Positions 1 to 6,950 of a stretch of 64,000 nt of DNA are shown in pieces. The stretch spans positions 186,001-250,000 of the forward strand of contig JANSWO010000004.1 in the NCBI GenBank assembly GCA_024743435.1, read 5' to 3'. The translations under genes were made by a program, and so were the position numbers. Source of the DNA: Pseudomonadaceae bacterium (lineage in GTDB: Bacteria > Pseudomonadota > Gammaproteobacteria > Pseudomonadales > Azotimanducaceae). The notes beneath the pieces are model-generated. The model worked only from the letters and a program-made list of their open reading frames with translations, made no database searches and was not told the DNA's origin. Every line of letters starts with the position of its first letter. The stretch's first letter is position 1.

Positions 1-318
1 GCGGATTTTTACGCGAATGGTGGCAAGAGGCTTCTTGAAGAGCAGAGCTATACAGTGGATGAGTGGGTAAATGGCCACTCGGTTTGTGAGTACGAACCCA
101 AACTAGTTAGATGTTTCGATAGCTCGGAGATGGAGCCGGAGGGTGCGGAATGGTCACCCTATAAACTAAGTGACGGCGGTACTGATCAAGCGACTATCCA
201 ATATCACTTATCTGGCGTGCCAAACATTCTCCCGATGTCGATCCGGTTCTATGAAGACTGTTATGCGACCGGTAGTGACGAAACGTTTCACACCCACTTT
301 TGCAGGGTAGAGGAGTGA
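1..318 (+). CDS. C-terminal part of an unidentified protein (cut by window start)
   Basis: The reading frame is open from base 1 to the TGA at 316-318, about 105 residues, so the visible ATG at 55 is probably internal and the gene starts outside the window. The fragment is acidic, with scattered Cys residues and no membrane segment or signal peptide. I do not recognise a family. The next gene is a lipoprotein on the same strand after about 100 bases. Confidence 0.5.
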   Translation, partial: ADFYANGGKRLLEEQSYTVDEWVNGHSVCEYEPKLVRCFDSSEMEPEGAEWSPYKLSDGGTDQATIQYHLSGVPNILPMSIRFYEDCYATGSDETFHTHFCRVEE

Positions 319-418
319 GGGCTGAGCCGAACAACTGGCCCAGAATAATTTGTCTAGATCTTCGCTGTGTTTTCGCCGTGCATCCTGAAACAGATATGAA
401 AGTGACTGGTAGGCGATT

Positions 419-949
419 TTGACTGGCTCTGTGTATCGATCTGCTCAGATATTCACGATCTCTATCTTCCTTTGCGTCGGATGCTCAGGACCTCCGATTC
501 AGTGGTCACTCAATGCCGCGGACAATGTATGCGCGCTGTTTGGCAGCATGGAAGATGTTGGCAGGTATGATCGAATGTACAGGCTAGTCGTGTACAAATA
601 TGTTGAAAGCACTCCGCAGGAGAGCCGTGAGGCATGGCTGCAGGGGCAACAGGCGATCATGCTTTCTATCAGCTCTCCGGCATTCAAAGGAGTTGCCGAA
701 GAAAAAGTGGTCGGTTTGCGAGCGTTAGTTCAAAACGAATGGGTCGATCTGGAGCTCACATCGGACTCAGCTCGAAAGAGTAACCAGGTGTTTTTCATCA
801 CTTCCGAGCGAACTCCCAAGTTACGAGAAACGCTAGAGGCTGGTACGCTAAAAATTCGATATCAAACGATGTCGACCACCGGGAACGATACGCTTAACCT
901 GGGTCTGATGGCGTTTGCGTTGGACAGCTTAGATGCATGCGCCAGTTGA
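419..949 (+). CDS. Small predicted lipoprotein of unknown function
   Basis: A 176-residue frame. The N-terminus is hydrophobic and ends in a lipobox-like LCVGCS, which suggests lipidation at Cys22 and an envelope location. There is no ATG start: an in-frame stop lies at 410, and the candidates are TTG at 419 or GTG at 431. The mature part is mixed alpha/beta without a motif I recognise. It lies between an unknown fragment and a small membrane protein, so context does not help. Confidence 0.5.
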   Translation: MTGSVYRSAQIFTISIFLCVGCSGPPIQWSLNAADNVCALFGSMEDVGRYDRMYRLVVYKYVESTPQESREAWLQGQQAIMLSISSPAFKGVAEEKVVGLRALVQNEWVDLELTSDSARKSNQVFFITSERTPKLRETLEAGTLKIRYQTMSTTGNDTLNLGLMAFALDSLDACAS

Positions 950-1053
950 TATGCGGGTGATGGTAGGGGGCGGGATCAAATGCGAGGCTCAGTTGTTCTG
1001 CGATTGGTTATGTTATGGGTCTCTCACCTCCGCTTTAGGATGCGTAAGCAGCG

Positions 1054-1530
1054 ATGGATCTAAGTCTTGTATTCGGAAGCCTGACCAATCTTTTCGTACT
1101 GGGTTGGCTAATGCTCGTAGCGGGTGCTCTGCTAGGAACACACTCACGGGCGCGGGCAAGGCTTCTTTTTCTCGGTGGACGTGCCATTCCACTGCTCTTG
1201 CTGGCGGCATTCTGTATTGGGTGGGCTGCTACCAGGCACCTTCCAGGAGATATCTACTCGTTTGAAGGTGTGCTGGCAGCTTTCTCGGTACCGCAGAAAG
1301 CGCTCAACGCATGGGTCGAGGTGTTGGGGCTCGCGTTACTCGCGTCTCGATGGTTGATTGACGACTCCACGGCAAGGGTAATGCCAAGGCCGTTGTTGCT
1401 GCCGGCGCTTGTAGCCTGTTTTTTTGCCGCGGCGCTTGGCCTTGTTACTTACCTTCTAATTCTCGGCGGATGGAATCTTTGGACCAAGAGAGCAGGCGCG
1501 GGGCAGCGCGAGCCTGGCAAGTCGACCTGA
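1054..1530 (+). CDS. ABA4-like (DUF4281) integral membrane protein
   Basis: 158 residues with four hydrophobic segments, near residues 5-27, 40-60, 80-105 and 110-138. The layout matches the DUF4281/ABA4-like family: an N-terminal LxxLxVLGWLML helix, a central GDIYSFEGVLAAFS segment, a W-V-x-L-G-L-A-L-L-A-S-R-W segment and a C-terminal Leu/Ala-rich helix. Plant ABA4 is needed for neoxanthin synthesis; the bacterial members are uncharacterised. A carotenoid oxygenase is encoded 15 kb away, but nothing here links the two. Start ATG 1054. Confidence 0.6.
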   Translation: MDLSLVFGSLTNLFVLGWLMLVAGALLGTHSRARARLLFLGGRAIPLLLLAAFCIGWAATRHLPGDIYSFEGVLAAFSVPQKALNAWVEVLGLALLASRWLIDDSTARVMPRPLLLPALVACFFAAALGLVTYLLILGGWNLWTKRAGAGQREPGKST

Positions 1531-1627
1531 AGAATCCGCGGCATCCACTTAGCCAGGCATCGGTCCCGCTCCCTGATCGGTGCGTTGGCCGCGGTCTCGG
1601 TCACCGTCCGCTCGCGTGTGCAGCTGA

Positions 1628-2026
1628 ATGATACGGCTAGATGGCCTTCGAACAGCTTTTTACATTGGTGGTGTTTCTGCTCTGCTCGTCCATGAGATGG
1701 ATGCCGTTATGTTCGCGGAGTGGCGGCTCCTGTTTGGGCTAAGAGATTTCCCTGATTCTGTCGCCTACCCAACCTTCCTGCTGTTACACCTACCCATTCT
1801 ATTCACGCTATTGTGGTTTGCTCGGCACCCCAAGATTGAAGTGCAGCGTCGATTCCGTTTCTGGACGGCACTCTTCCTGCCGACCCATGCTTGCATACAT
1901 GTGTATGTTTCGGGCGATCCAGAGTATGGCTTCGTATCCGTCGTATCGAATCTACTGATCTATGGGTCTGCAATGCTCGGTTTGATCTATCTGGCGTTAG
2001 GATGGAGACAGAAGAGTGACTCCTAG
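1628..2026 (+). CDS. Small integral membrane protein, DUF6713-like
   Basis: 132 residues with about four hydrophobic segments. A conserved-looking HEMDAVMFAEWRLLF motif follows the first helix, and a His pair (THACIHVYV) lies near residue 95. The HE-D-E-W pattern recalls small membrane families of the DUF6713 kind; this is recall, not a search. Function unknown. ATG 1628 is the first start in the frame. Confidence 0.5.
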   Translation: MIRLDGLRTAFYIGGVSALLVHEMDAVMFAEWRLLFGLRDFPDSVAYPTFLLLHLPILFTLLWFARHPKIEVQRRFRFWTALFLPTHACIHVYVSGDPEYGFVSVVSNLLIYGSAMLGLIYLALGWRQKSDS

Positions 2027-2183
2027 AGGGGCTTGGTTAGCGTTTGCATCAGATGATTCTGGCACTAGCTCCTGCCCCCGCGCCACTGCTTCCACGCGAG
2101 AGAGGTGAACTGACATCGAAAAACAAACGTTTGAATGCTCATGCGGCGTAACGTCCTATTCGGTATCGAGAATCAGGTTCCGC

Positions 2184-2567
2184 ATGTTGTGCCACTGCAC
2201 GGTTTGCCAACGCTTCAACTCTTTTGAGTATGGAGATACGTTGGTATTGCGGTTAAAGGACTTGGTGGGGCCCGTTCCTGAGTCGGTTAGTTTCGATACC
2301 TATCGGCCGCCACCCAATATTCAGCGCGGAGTTTGTAAGGGTTGCAAGCAGCCCGCATTCGAGTTGTTCCGCTCTCCCATTCTTCCTGACATCGCGATGA
2401 TTCCTCTGGCGATGCACCAAGGCGTAGAGTCAGTCCCTGACCCGGTGTCTCATCTGTTCTACGAGCATCGATGTCGGGATTTCGATGATAACGTACCGAA
2501 ATACCAGGGCTACTTGCGTAGCCAACTGGCCTTTGGGAAGAGTCTGTTGGGCTCTTTCGGATCCTAG
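2184..2567 (+). CDS. GFA-family (Mss4-like fold) zinc protein, start codon apparently lost
   Basis: The product resembles the glutathione-dependent formaldehyde-activating (GFA) family. The second zinc site CHCTVC is at the start of the given ORF, and a further pair, GVCKGC, lies about 50 residues on. The first zinc pair of the family (ECSCG) is encoded in the same frame upstream of the ATG at 2184. The frame is open back to 2109, after the stop at 2106. The expected start sits at 2115, where the codon is ATC, about nine bases after a GAGAGG ribosome-binding site. Initiation at ATC, or decay of an ATG, fits better than a start at 2184, which would drop two metal ligands. Confidence 0.6.
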   Translation: MLCHCTVCQRFNSFEYGDTLVLRLKDLVGPVPESVSFDTYRPPPNIQRGVCKGCKQPAFELFRSPILPDIAMIPLAMHQGVESVPDPVSHLFYEHRCRDFDDNVPKYQGYLRSQLAFGKSLLGSFGS

Positions 2568-2588
2568 TAGGTTTGGGGACAGGTCCCG

Positions 2589-2680
2589 GGGGACAGGTCC
2601 CGGTGCCAGGCCCGATTGGTAAGCGGGGTATGTCGGGGGAGTATGGGAGCGAATCGGACCTGGCACTTACCGCTGTCCCT
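2589..2680. repeat. 92-bp palindromic element, copy 1
   Basis: Left arm GGGGACAGGTCCCGGTGCC, right arm ending in CTGTCCCT. The unit is 92 bp like the other copies. The first 15 bases of the left arm are also present once more just upstream (2575-2588), as a short partial duplication. This is the most diverged copy, with a G-rich centre. It lies 21 bases after the GFA gene. Confidence 0.8.
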
Positions 2681-2784
2681 TCGCTTAGAGCAGCCATAGC
2701 CAGGCGCAATGCCGCTCTTCGTGCCGACTAGTTCTTCCAAGACAAGGCTCATAGTATGGGGGCTGGTGCTCAGGGAGACTCGCC

Positions 2785-3969
2785 ATGCCTTATATCGAAA
2801 GCCATCTCGTCCACGATGCGGACAGTCATCTCATGGAGATGCCAGATTGCCTGGATCCGTATTTCGAGAGCAGGTTGCTGAAGCGCTTTCACGAGCACCC
2901 CAACTTGGGCGTTCGTGTCGGCAACCGGGTTGCGCTCGATGATGCCTTGGAGCGACAACGCGATGAGAGCTTTCGCGCCGGTGCAGCCGACAACATCATG
3001 CTGCGCAAGAACTACGAGGCTCAAGGCGCTTTTCTGCCACAAGATCGTCCGGCAGCGGTTGATGCACTGGGGGTCGCGAGCCAGCTCGTGTTCACCACCT
3101 TCTGTCTGGGTAACTTCGGTTTCGATCAAGGTGATGACATGGCGCTCTGCTATGGCGCAGCGGCCGCGCACAACCGAATGATGACGGACTTCTGTGCCGT
3201 TGATCCGCGGCTGCTGGCGACGGCATACGTACCGCTGGAAGATTTCGATCTAGCTAAGCAAACGGCACGTAAGGCCATCGAGCTGGGTGCCAAGGCGTTG
3301 ATGGTGCCATCCTGGTGTCCTCAACATCACAGCCCAAGCCACACCGATCTATTTCCAGTGTGGGCGATGGCGCAGGAGGCAGGCGTGCCCATCCTGTTTC
3401 ACGTTGGGGGCGAGGAAAAGCTCAACCTGACCTACAAGAACAACGGCCTGCCGCCCGTGGCTGACTTTCACGGCGGCGACGCCAATTTCACCTCGATCAC
3501 CTACTTACCTATCTCCACATCGGTTCAGCAGACATTGGCGACTCTCATTATCGATGGGGTCTTCGATGCCTTTCCGTCGCTGAAGTGGGGTGCCATCGAG
3601 CTCGGCGCGTCGTGGCTGCCGGGCTGGCTGCGTAACCTCGATTCCGCGGCACACGCATTTCGCAAGAACGAGCAGCGACTGCAGAACCTATCGGACAAGC
3701 CGTCCCATATCGCTCGTCGGCAGTTGCGGGTCACACCCTATCCTCATGAAGACGCGGGTTGGATCGTGCGTAACTCGTTCGAGGAGATGTGCCTGTTCTC
3801 GACTGACTATCCACACGTTGAAGGTGGTCGGAACCCGCTCAAGCGCTTCGGCGAAACGCTCGAGGGGCTGCCTGAGGCTGCGATCAACGGTTTCTACGCA
3901 GAAAATTTCATCGACATGATGGGGGCAGGCTTGTCGCCTGAGCTACGCCGGCCGCATCTCGGCCGCTGA
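2785..3969 (+). CDS. Amidohydrolase-2 family metal-dependent hydrolase
   Basis: 394 residues, a TIM-barrel amidohydrolase of the ACMSD/amidohydrolase-2 type (PF04909). Seen: an N-terminal DADSHLME motif at residues 11-18, a strand ending in ILFHVGG near residue 210 that supplies a metal-ligand His, and a C-terminal FSTDYPH with the catalytic Asp, followed by GG and the final helix. Family members decarboxylate or hydrolyse ring-cleavage products; the substrate cannot be read here. Start ATG 2785, after a weak GGGAG. It ends 20 bases from def on the other strand. Confidence 0.8.
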   Translation: MPYIESHLVHDADSHLMEMPDCLDPYFESRLLKRFHEHPNLGVRVGNRVALDDALERQRDESFRAGAADNIMLRKNYEAQGAFLPQDRPAAVDALGVASQLVFTTFCLGNFGFDQGDDMALCYGAAAAHNRMMTDFCAVDPRLLATAYVPLEDFDLAKQTARKAIELGAKALMVPSWCPQHHSPSHTDLFPVWAMAQEAGVPILFHVGGEEKLNLTYKNNGLPPVADFHGGDANFTSITYLPISTSVQQTLATLIIDGVFDAFPSLKWGAIELGASWLPGWLRNLDSAAHAFRKNEQRLQNLSDKPSHIARRQLRVTPYPHEDAGWIVRNSFEEMCLFSTDYPHVEGGRNPLKRFGETLEGLPEAAINGFYAENFIDMMGAGLSPELRRPHLGR

Positions 3970-3989
3970 CCTCTGGCTTGGGCCCCGGA

Positions 3990-4523
3990 CTACGGCGCGT
4001 GATATCGCTCGAACTCTTCATCAAACATCAGTTTGCTTGAATCGGTTATCCGATCGACATACAGCGTGCCATCCAGGTGATCGAACTCGTGCTGGAAAAC
4101 GGTTGCTGGAAATCCCTTCAACTCAAGCTCGATCGGGCTACCGTCAAGTGCGGTAGCGGTCACCTCAATGTGTTGTGGCCGCTCAATGAAACCACGCAGG
4201 CCTGGCACGGACAAACAACCCTCCCAGTAACCTGCGCTATCGGGATTGATGACGTTGATTACGGGGTTAACGAAAACAGTAAGCGGCACAGCGGGCAGAT
4301 CGCCGTAGCGCGATGGACCGCCGGGCAAGTCGATGATGGCGAGACGATATGGTTCGTCTACTTGCGGCGCAGCTAAACCAATGCCGCCGTAATCGTGCAA
4401 CGTGTCCACCATGTCGTCCACGAGTCGATGAATCTCTTCGCTATCACGCTCGGCGTCGGTTAGTTCGCGTGCGGGTTTGCGCAAGTTAGGGTGGCCCATG
4501 CGGATGATTTTTCGAACAGCCAT
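3990..4523 (-). CDS. def: Peptide deformylase
   Basis: 177 residues. Removes the N-formyl group from nascent proteins at the ribosome exit. All three signature motifs are present: GIGLAAPQV near residue 49, EGCLSVPG with the metal-ligand Cys near 102, and QHEFDHL, the HExxH metal site, near 144. Length is normal for the family. It is not next to fmt here. A 92-bp palindromic element lies 18 bases upstream of its start, which may put it in the 5' leader. Confidence 0.95.
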   Translation of the reverse strand: MAVRKIIRMGHPNLRKPARELTDAERDSEEIHRLVDDMVDTLHDYGGIGLAAPQVDEPYRLAIIDLPGGPSRYGDLPAVPLTVFVNPVINVINPDSAGYWEGCLSVPGLRGFIERPQHIEVTATALDGSPIELELKGFPATVFQHEFDHLDGTLYVDRITDSSKLMFDEEFERYHAP

Positions 4524-4541
4524 GTCAGAGTCTCGAGTGTT

Positions 4542-4633
4542 GGGGACAGGTCCAAGTGCCAGGTCCGATCAGTCCTAGCGATTGGTATTGAACCATAGCT
4601 TGCCCATCGGACCTGGCACTTGGTCCTGCCCCC
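4542..4633. repeat. 92-bp palindromic element, copy 2
   Basis: Left arm GGGGACAGGTCCAAGTGCC, right arm the near-complement ending GGTCCTGCCCC. The centre contains TTGAACCATAGCTTG, shared with copy 5. It lies between the start of def and the stop of the cyclo-ligase gene, both on the minus strand. Confidence 0.85.
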
Positions 4634-4646
4634 ACAATTCGCGCGA

Positions 4647-5228
4647 TTAGCCGATGGCTATATCGTTAAACAGTTGCCAACCAGATTCGGTAACAACGGC
4701 GTCTAGCGGCGTATCGTGTTTTTCTCTGGGAATGTCATCCGATTTCTGGCAGTCGAATGCGATGCCGATTTTCGAGATGAAGCGGACCGCGTCGCTCATG
4801 CCGAGGTAGCGGTCGTAGTAACCGCCACCCATGCCGAGGCGATTGCCTGAATCATCGAAGGCAACCAGTGGCATAAACATCAGATCCATTGAGTCGGCTT
4901 CGACCACCGGGCTTGATTCTTTAGGTGAACGCAAGCCAAAGGCGCCGATCTCGAGGTCATCGGGATCAAGCTCGTGGAACGTCATCGTACCGTCGCCCGT
5001 TACGCGCGGCGCAGTGAGTTGATGGCCGACCAGGCGGAGAAGCTCAATCGCGAAGTCCAGGTTCACTTCTTCCTTGGCAGCCAGATAAACGGCGATTGTT
5101 GACGGACCGCCGATGTAGTTGTGCAAGCGGTCCAGCAGATGTTCGCAGACGACTTTGCTTGCGCGGGCATTGGATACCGCCTTTCGTTGGGCCAGGTAGT
5201 ACGGGCGAAGGTCAGCTTTTGTGTACAT
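4647..5228 (-). CDS. fau/ygfA: 5-formyltetrahydrofolate cyclo-ligase
   Basis: 193 residues. Converts 5-formyl-THF to 5,10-methenyl-THF using ATP. The C-terminal GMGGGYYDRYL loop (substrate and ATP site) is present, with the family's N-terminal basic helix. The frame continues upstream to 5318, but those residues are translated from a palindromic repeat, so the start is placed at ATG 5228, preceded by GAGGT. It lies downstream of the 6S RNA gene, as in E. coli, where ygfA is co-transcribed with ssrS. Confidence 0.92.
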   Translation of the reverse strand: MYTKADLRPYYLAQRKAVSNARASKVVCEHLLDRLHNYIGGPSTIAVYLAAKEEVNLDFAIELLRLVGHQLTAPRVTGDGTMTFHELDPDDLEIGAFGLRSPKESSPVVEADSMDLMFMPLVAFDDSGNRLGMGGGYYDRYLGMSDAVRFISKIGIAFDCQKSDDIPREKHDTPLDAVVTESGWQLFNDIAIG

Positions 5229-5284
5229 ATCTACCTCGCTGGGCTTTTCGATTGCGGGTTGATCATCGGCTGGAAAGGAGTTTT

Positions 5285-5376
5285 GGGGACAGGACCAAGT
5301 GCCAGGTCCGATTGGCACTGTCGTCTAGTTTCGAACTATAGCGCGCGAATCGGACCTGGCACTTGGTCCTGTCCCC
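5285..5376. repeat. 92-bp palindromic element, copy 3
   Basis: Left arm GGGGACAGGACCAAGTGCC, right arm ending TTGGTCCTGTCCCC. The two arms are almost perfect complements of about 30 bases around a 30-base centre containing TTCGAACTATAGC. It lies between ssrS and the cyclo-ligase start, so it is probably in the leader of the cyclo-ligase transcript. Confidence 0.9.
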
Positions 5377-5511
5377 AGGATTTACGCTTTTGCGAAGAAC
5401 AAATGGAGATACAGAAGCGGCAAACGAAGCAGAGAGGAATTCGCGCGTAGAGATTGGCAGCAATAGAGCGGCAGAAAGCGAGCGCTGACAAAGAGAAGCA
5501 GCGAAGAAAAA

Positions 5512-5714
5512 GCGTCTCCCGGCAATGCCGCTGTCAGGTTTGCCCTGAACCGTTGTGGTTCAAGGCGGAGACCCGTACCCAGCACCTAAGGCTTCCCGGG
5601 CGCTGTCACGAGTGACGGCGCGATGGGCATGCACACGGGCGCTGGCCGGAATCTCCTAGGTTATTTCTAACGGCTCAAGGACTCCACCCGCTGGCGCACA
5701 TGCCAGGAGACAAA
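5512..5714 (-). ncRNA. ssrS: 6S RNA (regulator of RNA polymerase)
   Basis: Read on the minus strand, this 200-base stretch has the 6S RNA landmarks in order: closing stem TGTCTCC at the 5' side and GGGAGACG at the 3' side, GCGGGTGGAGTCC, CTTGAGCCG, the central open region, GCATGC, GAAGCCTTA, and CCTTGAACCACAACGGTTCA near the 3' end. The last three are nearly the same as in E. coli ssrS. Position between zapA and ygfA/fau is the known gammaproteobacterial locus. 6S RNA mimics an open promoter and sequesters sigma70 polymerase. The ends are estimated from the closing stem. Confidence 0.9.
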
Positions 5715-5717
5715 GGG

Positions 5718-5723
5718 AGTATA
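5718..5723 (-). promoter_or_regulatory. Predicted -10 box of ssrS
   Basis: TATACT on the minus strand, about seven bases before the predicted 5' end of 6S RNA. A -35 is less clear; AAGACA at 5744-5749 would leave a 20-base spacer. Confidence 0.45.
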
Positions 5724-5829
5724 TCCAAAATCCCGGACTTCGCTGTCTTGACATTCGCCTAATGCGAACTGGCACATGCGCGAGGGATTGCGTAGGAGAT
5801 TCGCTTTAGCGGCGAGAGAGCGGAGCGTA

Positions 5830-5921
5830 GGGGTCAGGACCAAGTGCCAGGCCCGATAGATAAACTATGATTCAGAACCGAGCGCGAAACCCAATCGGAC
5901 CTGGCACTTGGTCCTGACCCC
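5830..5921. repeat. 92-bp palindromic element, copy 4 (covarying ends)
   Basis: Starts GGGGTCAGGACCAAGTGCC and ends TTGGTCCTGACCCC. Compared with copies 3 and 5, the fifth base from each end is swapped (A to T on the left, T to A on the right), so pairing is kept. It lies between zapA and ssrS. Confidence 0.9.
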
Positions 5922-5944
5922 AGCCTTGATCCCCAAGCTTCGTT

Positions 5945-6259
5945 TTAGAGGTCGAGTTGCTTGTGCTCGGCCAGGGTGCTGGTGAGCCGCTCGGTCAGCC
6001 GGCTGACGGTTTGCTCAACCTCTTCGCTGAGCGCTGCCTCAGCGGCGGACTTGCTGAACAGCTCGCTGGCAATGTTGAGCGCGGCCATCACGGCGATACG
6101 ATCAACGCCAACTACTTTGCCGCCGTCCTTAATTTCGCTCATGGTCTTGTCGAGATGTCGGGCGGACTGGGTGAGGGTGTCGACTTCGTCCTCGGGACAG
6201 CGAACCTGATACTCCTTGTCGAGGATGCGGACGCTAACGGTTGTCATGGTGGTTTCCAC
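5945..6259 (-). CDS. zapA: Cell division protein ZapA
   Basis: 104 residues. ZapA binds FtsZ and promotes filament bundling at the division ring. The N-terminal VSVRILDKEYQVRCPEDE domain is typical, followed by a helical C-terminal half that forms the antiparallel coiled coil of the tetramer. The start is GTG 6259 or ATG 6247 (family members usually begin two or three residues before VSVRIL); the upstream ZapB-like gene ends seven bases before the GTG, so the two are an operon. Confidence 0.92.
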   Translation of the reverse strand: METTMTTVSVRILDKEYQVRCPEDEVDTLTQSARHLDKTMSEIKDGGKVVGVDRIAVMAALNIASELFSKSAAEAALSEEVEQTVSRLTERLTSTLAEHKQLDL

Positions 6260-6265
6260 AGCCGG

Positions 6266-6472
6266 CTATTCCTGCTCGAGCGCTTTCAGGCGCGTGATCA
6301 TGGATTCGACCCGGCTTTTGGCCAGTTCGTTCTTCTCGATAAGTTTGGCGCGCTCGGTGCTCCAGTTGCGCTGCTGCACCCGCAGAGCTTTGTTTTCACG
6401 GCTGAGCACTGCGCACAGCTCGATCAGCTCATCCACCCGCTGGCTCAGCGTGTTCAGATCACTACTCGACAT
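6266..6472 (-). CDS. ZapB-like coiled-coil protein (TIGR02449 type)
   Basis: 68 residues, almost entirely one heptad-repeat helix: L-x2-R-V-D-E-L-I-E-L, then E-N-K-A-L-R, then a C-terminal R-L-K-A-L-E-Q-E. This is the small conserved protein placed before zapA in many gammaproteobacteria and described as ZapB-like. It probably acts at the division ring with ZapA, inferred from position. Start ATG 6472. Confidence 0.85.
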   Translation of the reverse strand: MSSSDLNTLSQRVDELIELCAVLSRENKALRVQQRNWSTERAKLIEKNELAKSRVESMITRLKALEQE

Positions 6473-6714
6473 GATTCACTCGACCGTCCTTCCCGTTAGG
6501 TGCGCCAGCCACCCGGGTCACGCGCCGTCGCTACGGCGGGGTGATCCCTGCTCAGCGCCATCCATCCCCCGATGGATGCAGGGCAAGCTCAGCCTACCCT
6601 GATTCGAACCAGTGAGTGTGCACCGAAAGAAGCTCTCGCTCAAACCCCGGTTTGTGGGCTAAGCGGTTCAGATCGCTGGGGATTTTGCGATCGCGGGCGA
6701 TTTCGGGGACAGGA

Positions 6715-6883
6715 CCTAGTGCCAAGTCCGATTTCGGGGACAGGACCAAGTGCCAGGTCCGATTGGCTCCAGCGATTGATTTTGAACCATAGCTTGCGCA
6801 CCGGACCTGGCACTTGGACCTGTCCCCATGCTTCGTCCCCATGCTTCGCGCACCAATCGGACCTGGCACTTGGTCCTGTCCCC
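6715..6883. repeat. Split palindromic element interrupted by copy 5
   Basis: A left half (GGGGACAGGACCTAGTGCC at 6715-6733) and a right half (6853-6883, ending TTGGTCCTGTCCCC) flank the complete copy at 6736-6827. Their arms match the family and are complementary to each other, so this reads as one element broken by another. Confidence 0.75.
6736..6827. repeat. 92-bp palindromic element, copy 5 (inner copy)
   Basis: Left arm GGGGACAGGACCAAGTGCC, right arm CACTTGGACCTGTCCCC, centre AGCGATTGATTTTGAACCAT. It is the closest match to copy 2 in the centre (TTGAACCATAGCTTG in both). Confidence 0.9.
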
Positions 6884-6950
6884 ATTCCTAAAGCATGCGA
6901 CAAGCCAAGCGGGTAGCATAGCGGCCTTCCATCATGAGCGATTCCAACCC

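Larger units (their letters stand above)
6473..6950. other. 478-base divergent intergenic region with stem-loops and palindromic repeats
   Basis: It separates the zapB-like/zapA operon from ygfB. From the left it holds a CGCCGT/ACGGCG stem-loop (6523-6538), a two-tier hairpin at 6546-6583 (outer CCCTGC/GCAGGG, inner CATCCATC/GATGGATG), about 130 bases without clear structure, and then the nested palindromic elements at 6715-6883. Promoters for both directions should lie here; I could not place them with confidence. Confidence 0.6.

Noticed and set aside
2287-2752. Minus-strand frames opposite the GFA gene and repeat copy 1
   Set aside because: Partly repeat-derived, and the plus-strand frame has clear zinc motifs.
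5096-5585. Open frames around the 6S RNA region on both strands
   Set aside because: They cross the palindromic element and the structured RNA, lack RBS signals and resemble nothing.
6590-6690. tRNA-like sequence on the minus strand (GGTTCGAATC)
   Set aside because: The T-loop-like motif is present, but the T-stem and the acceptor stem do not pair and no anticodon arm can be drawn.
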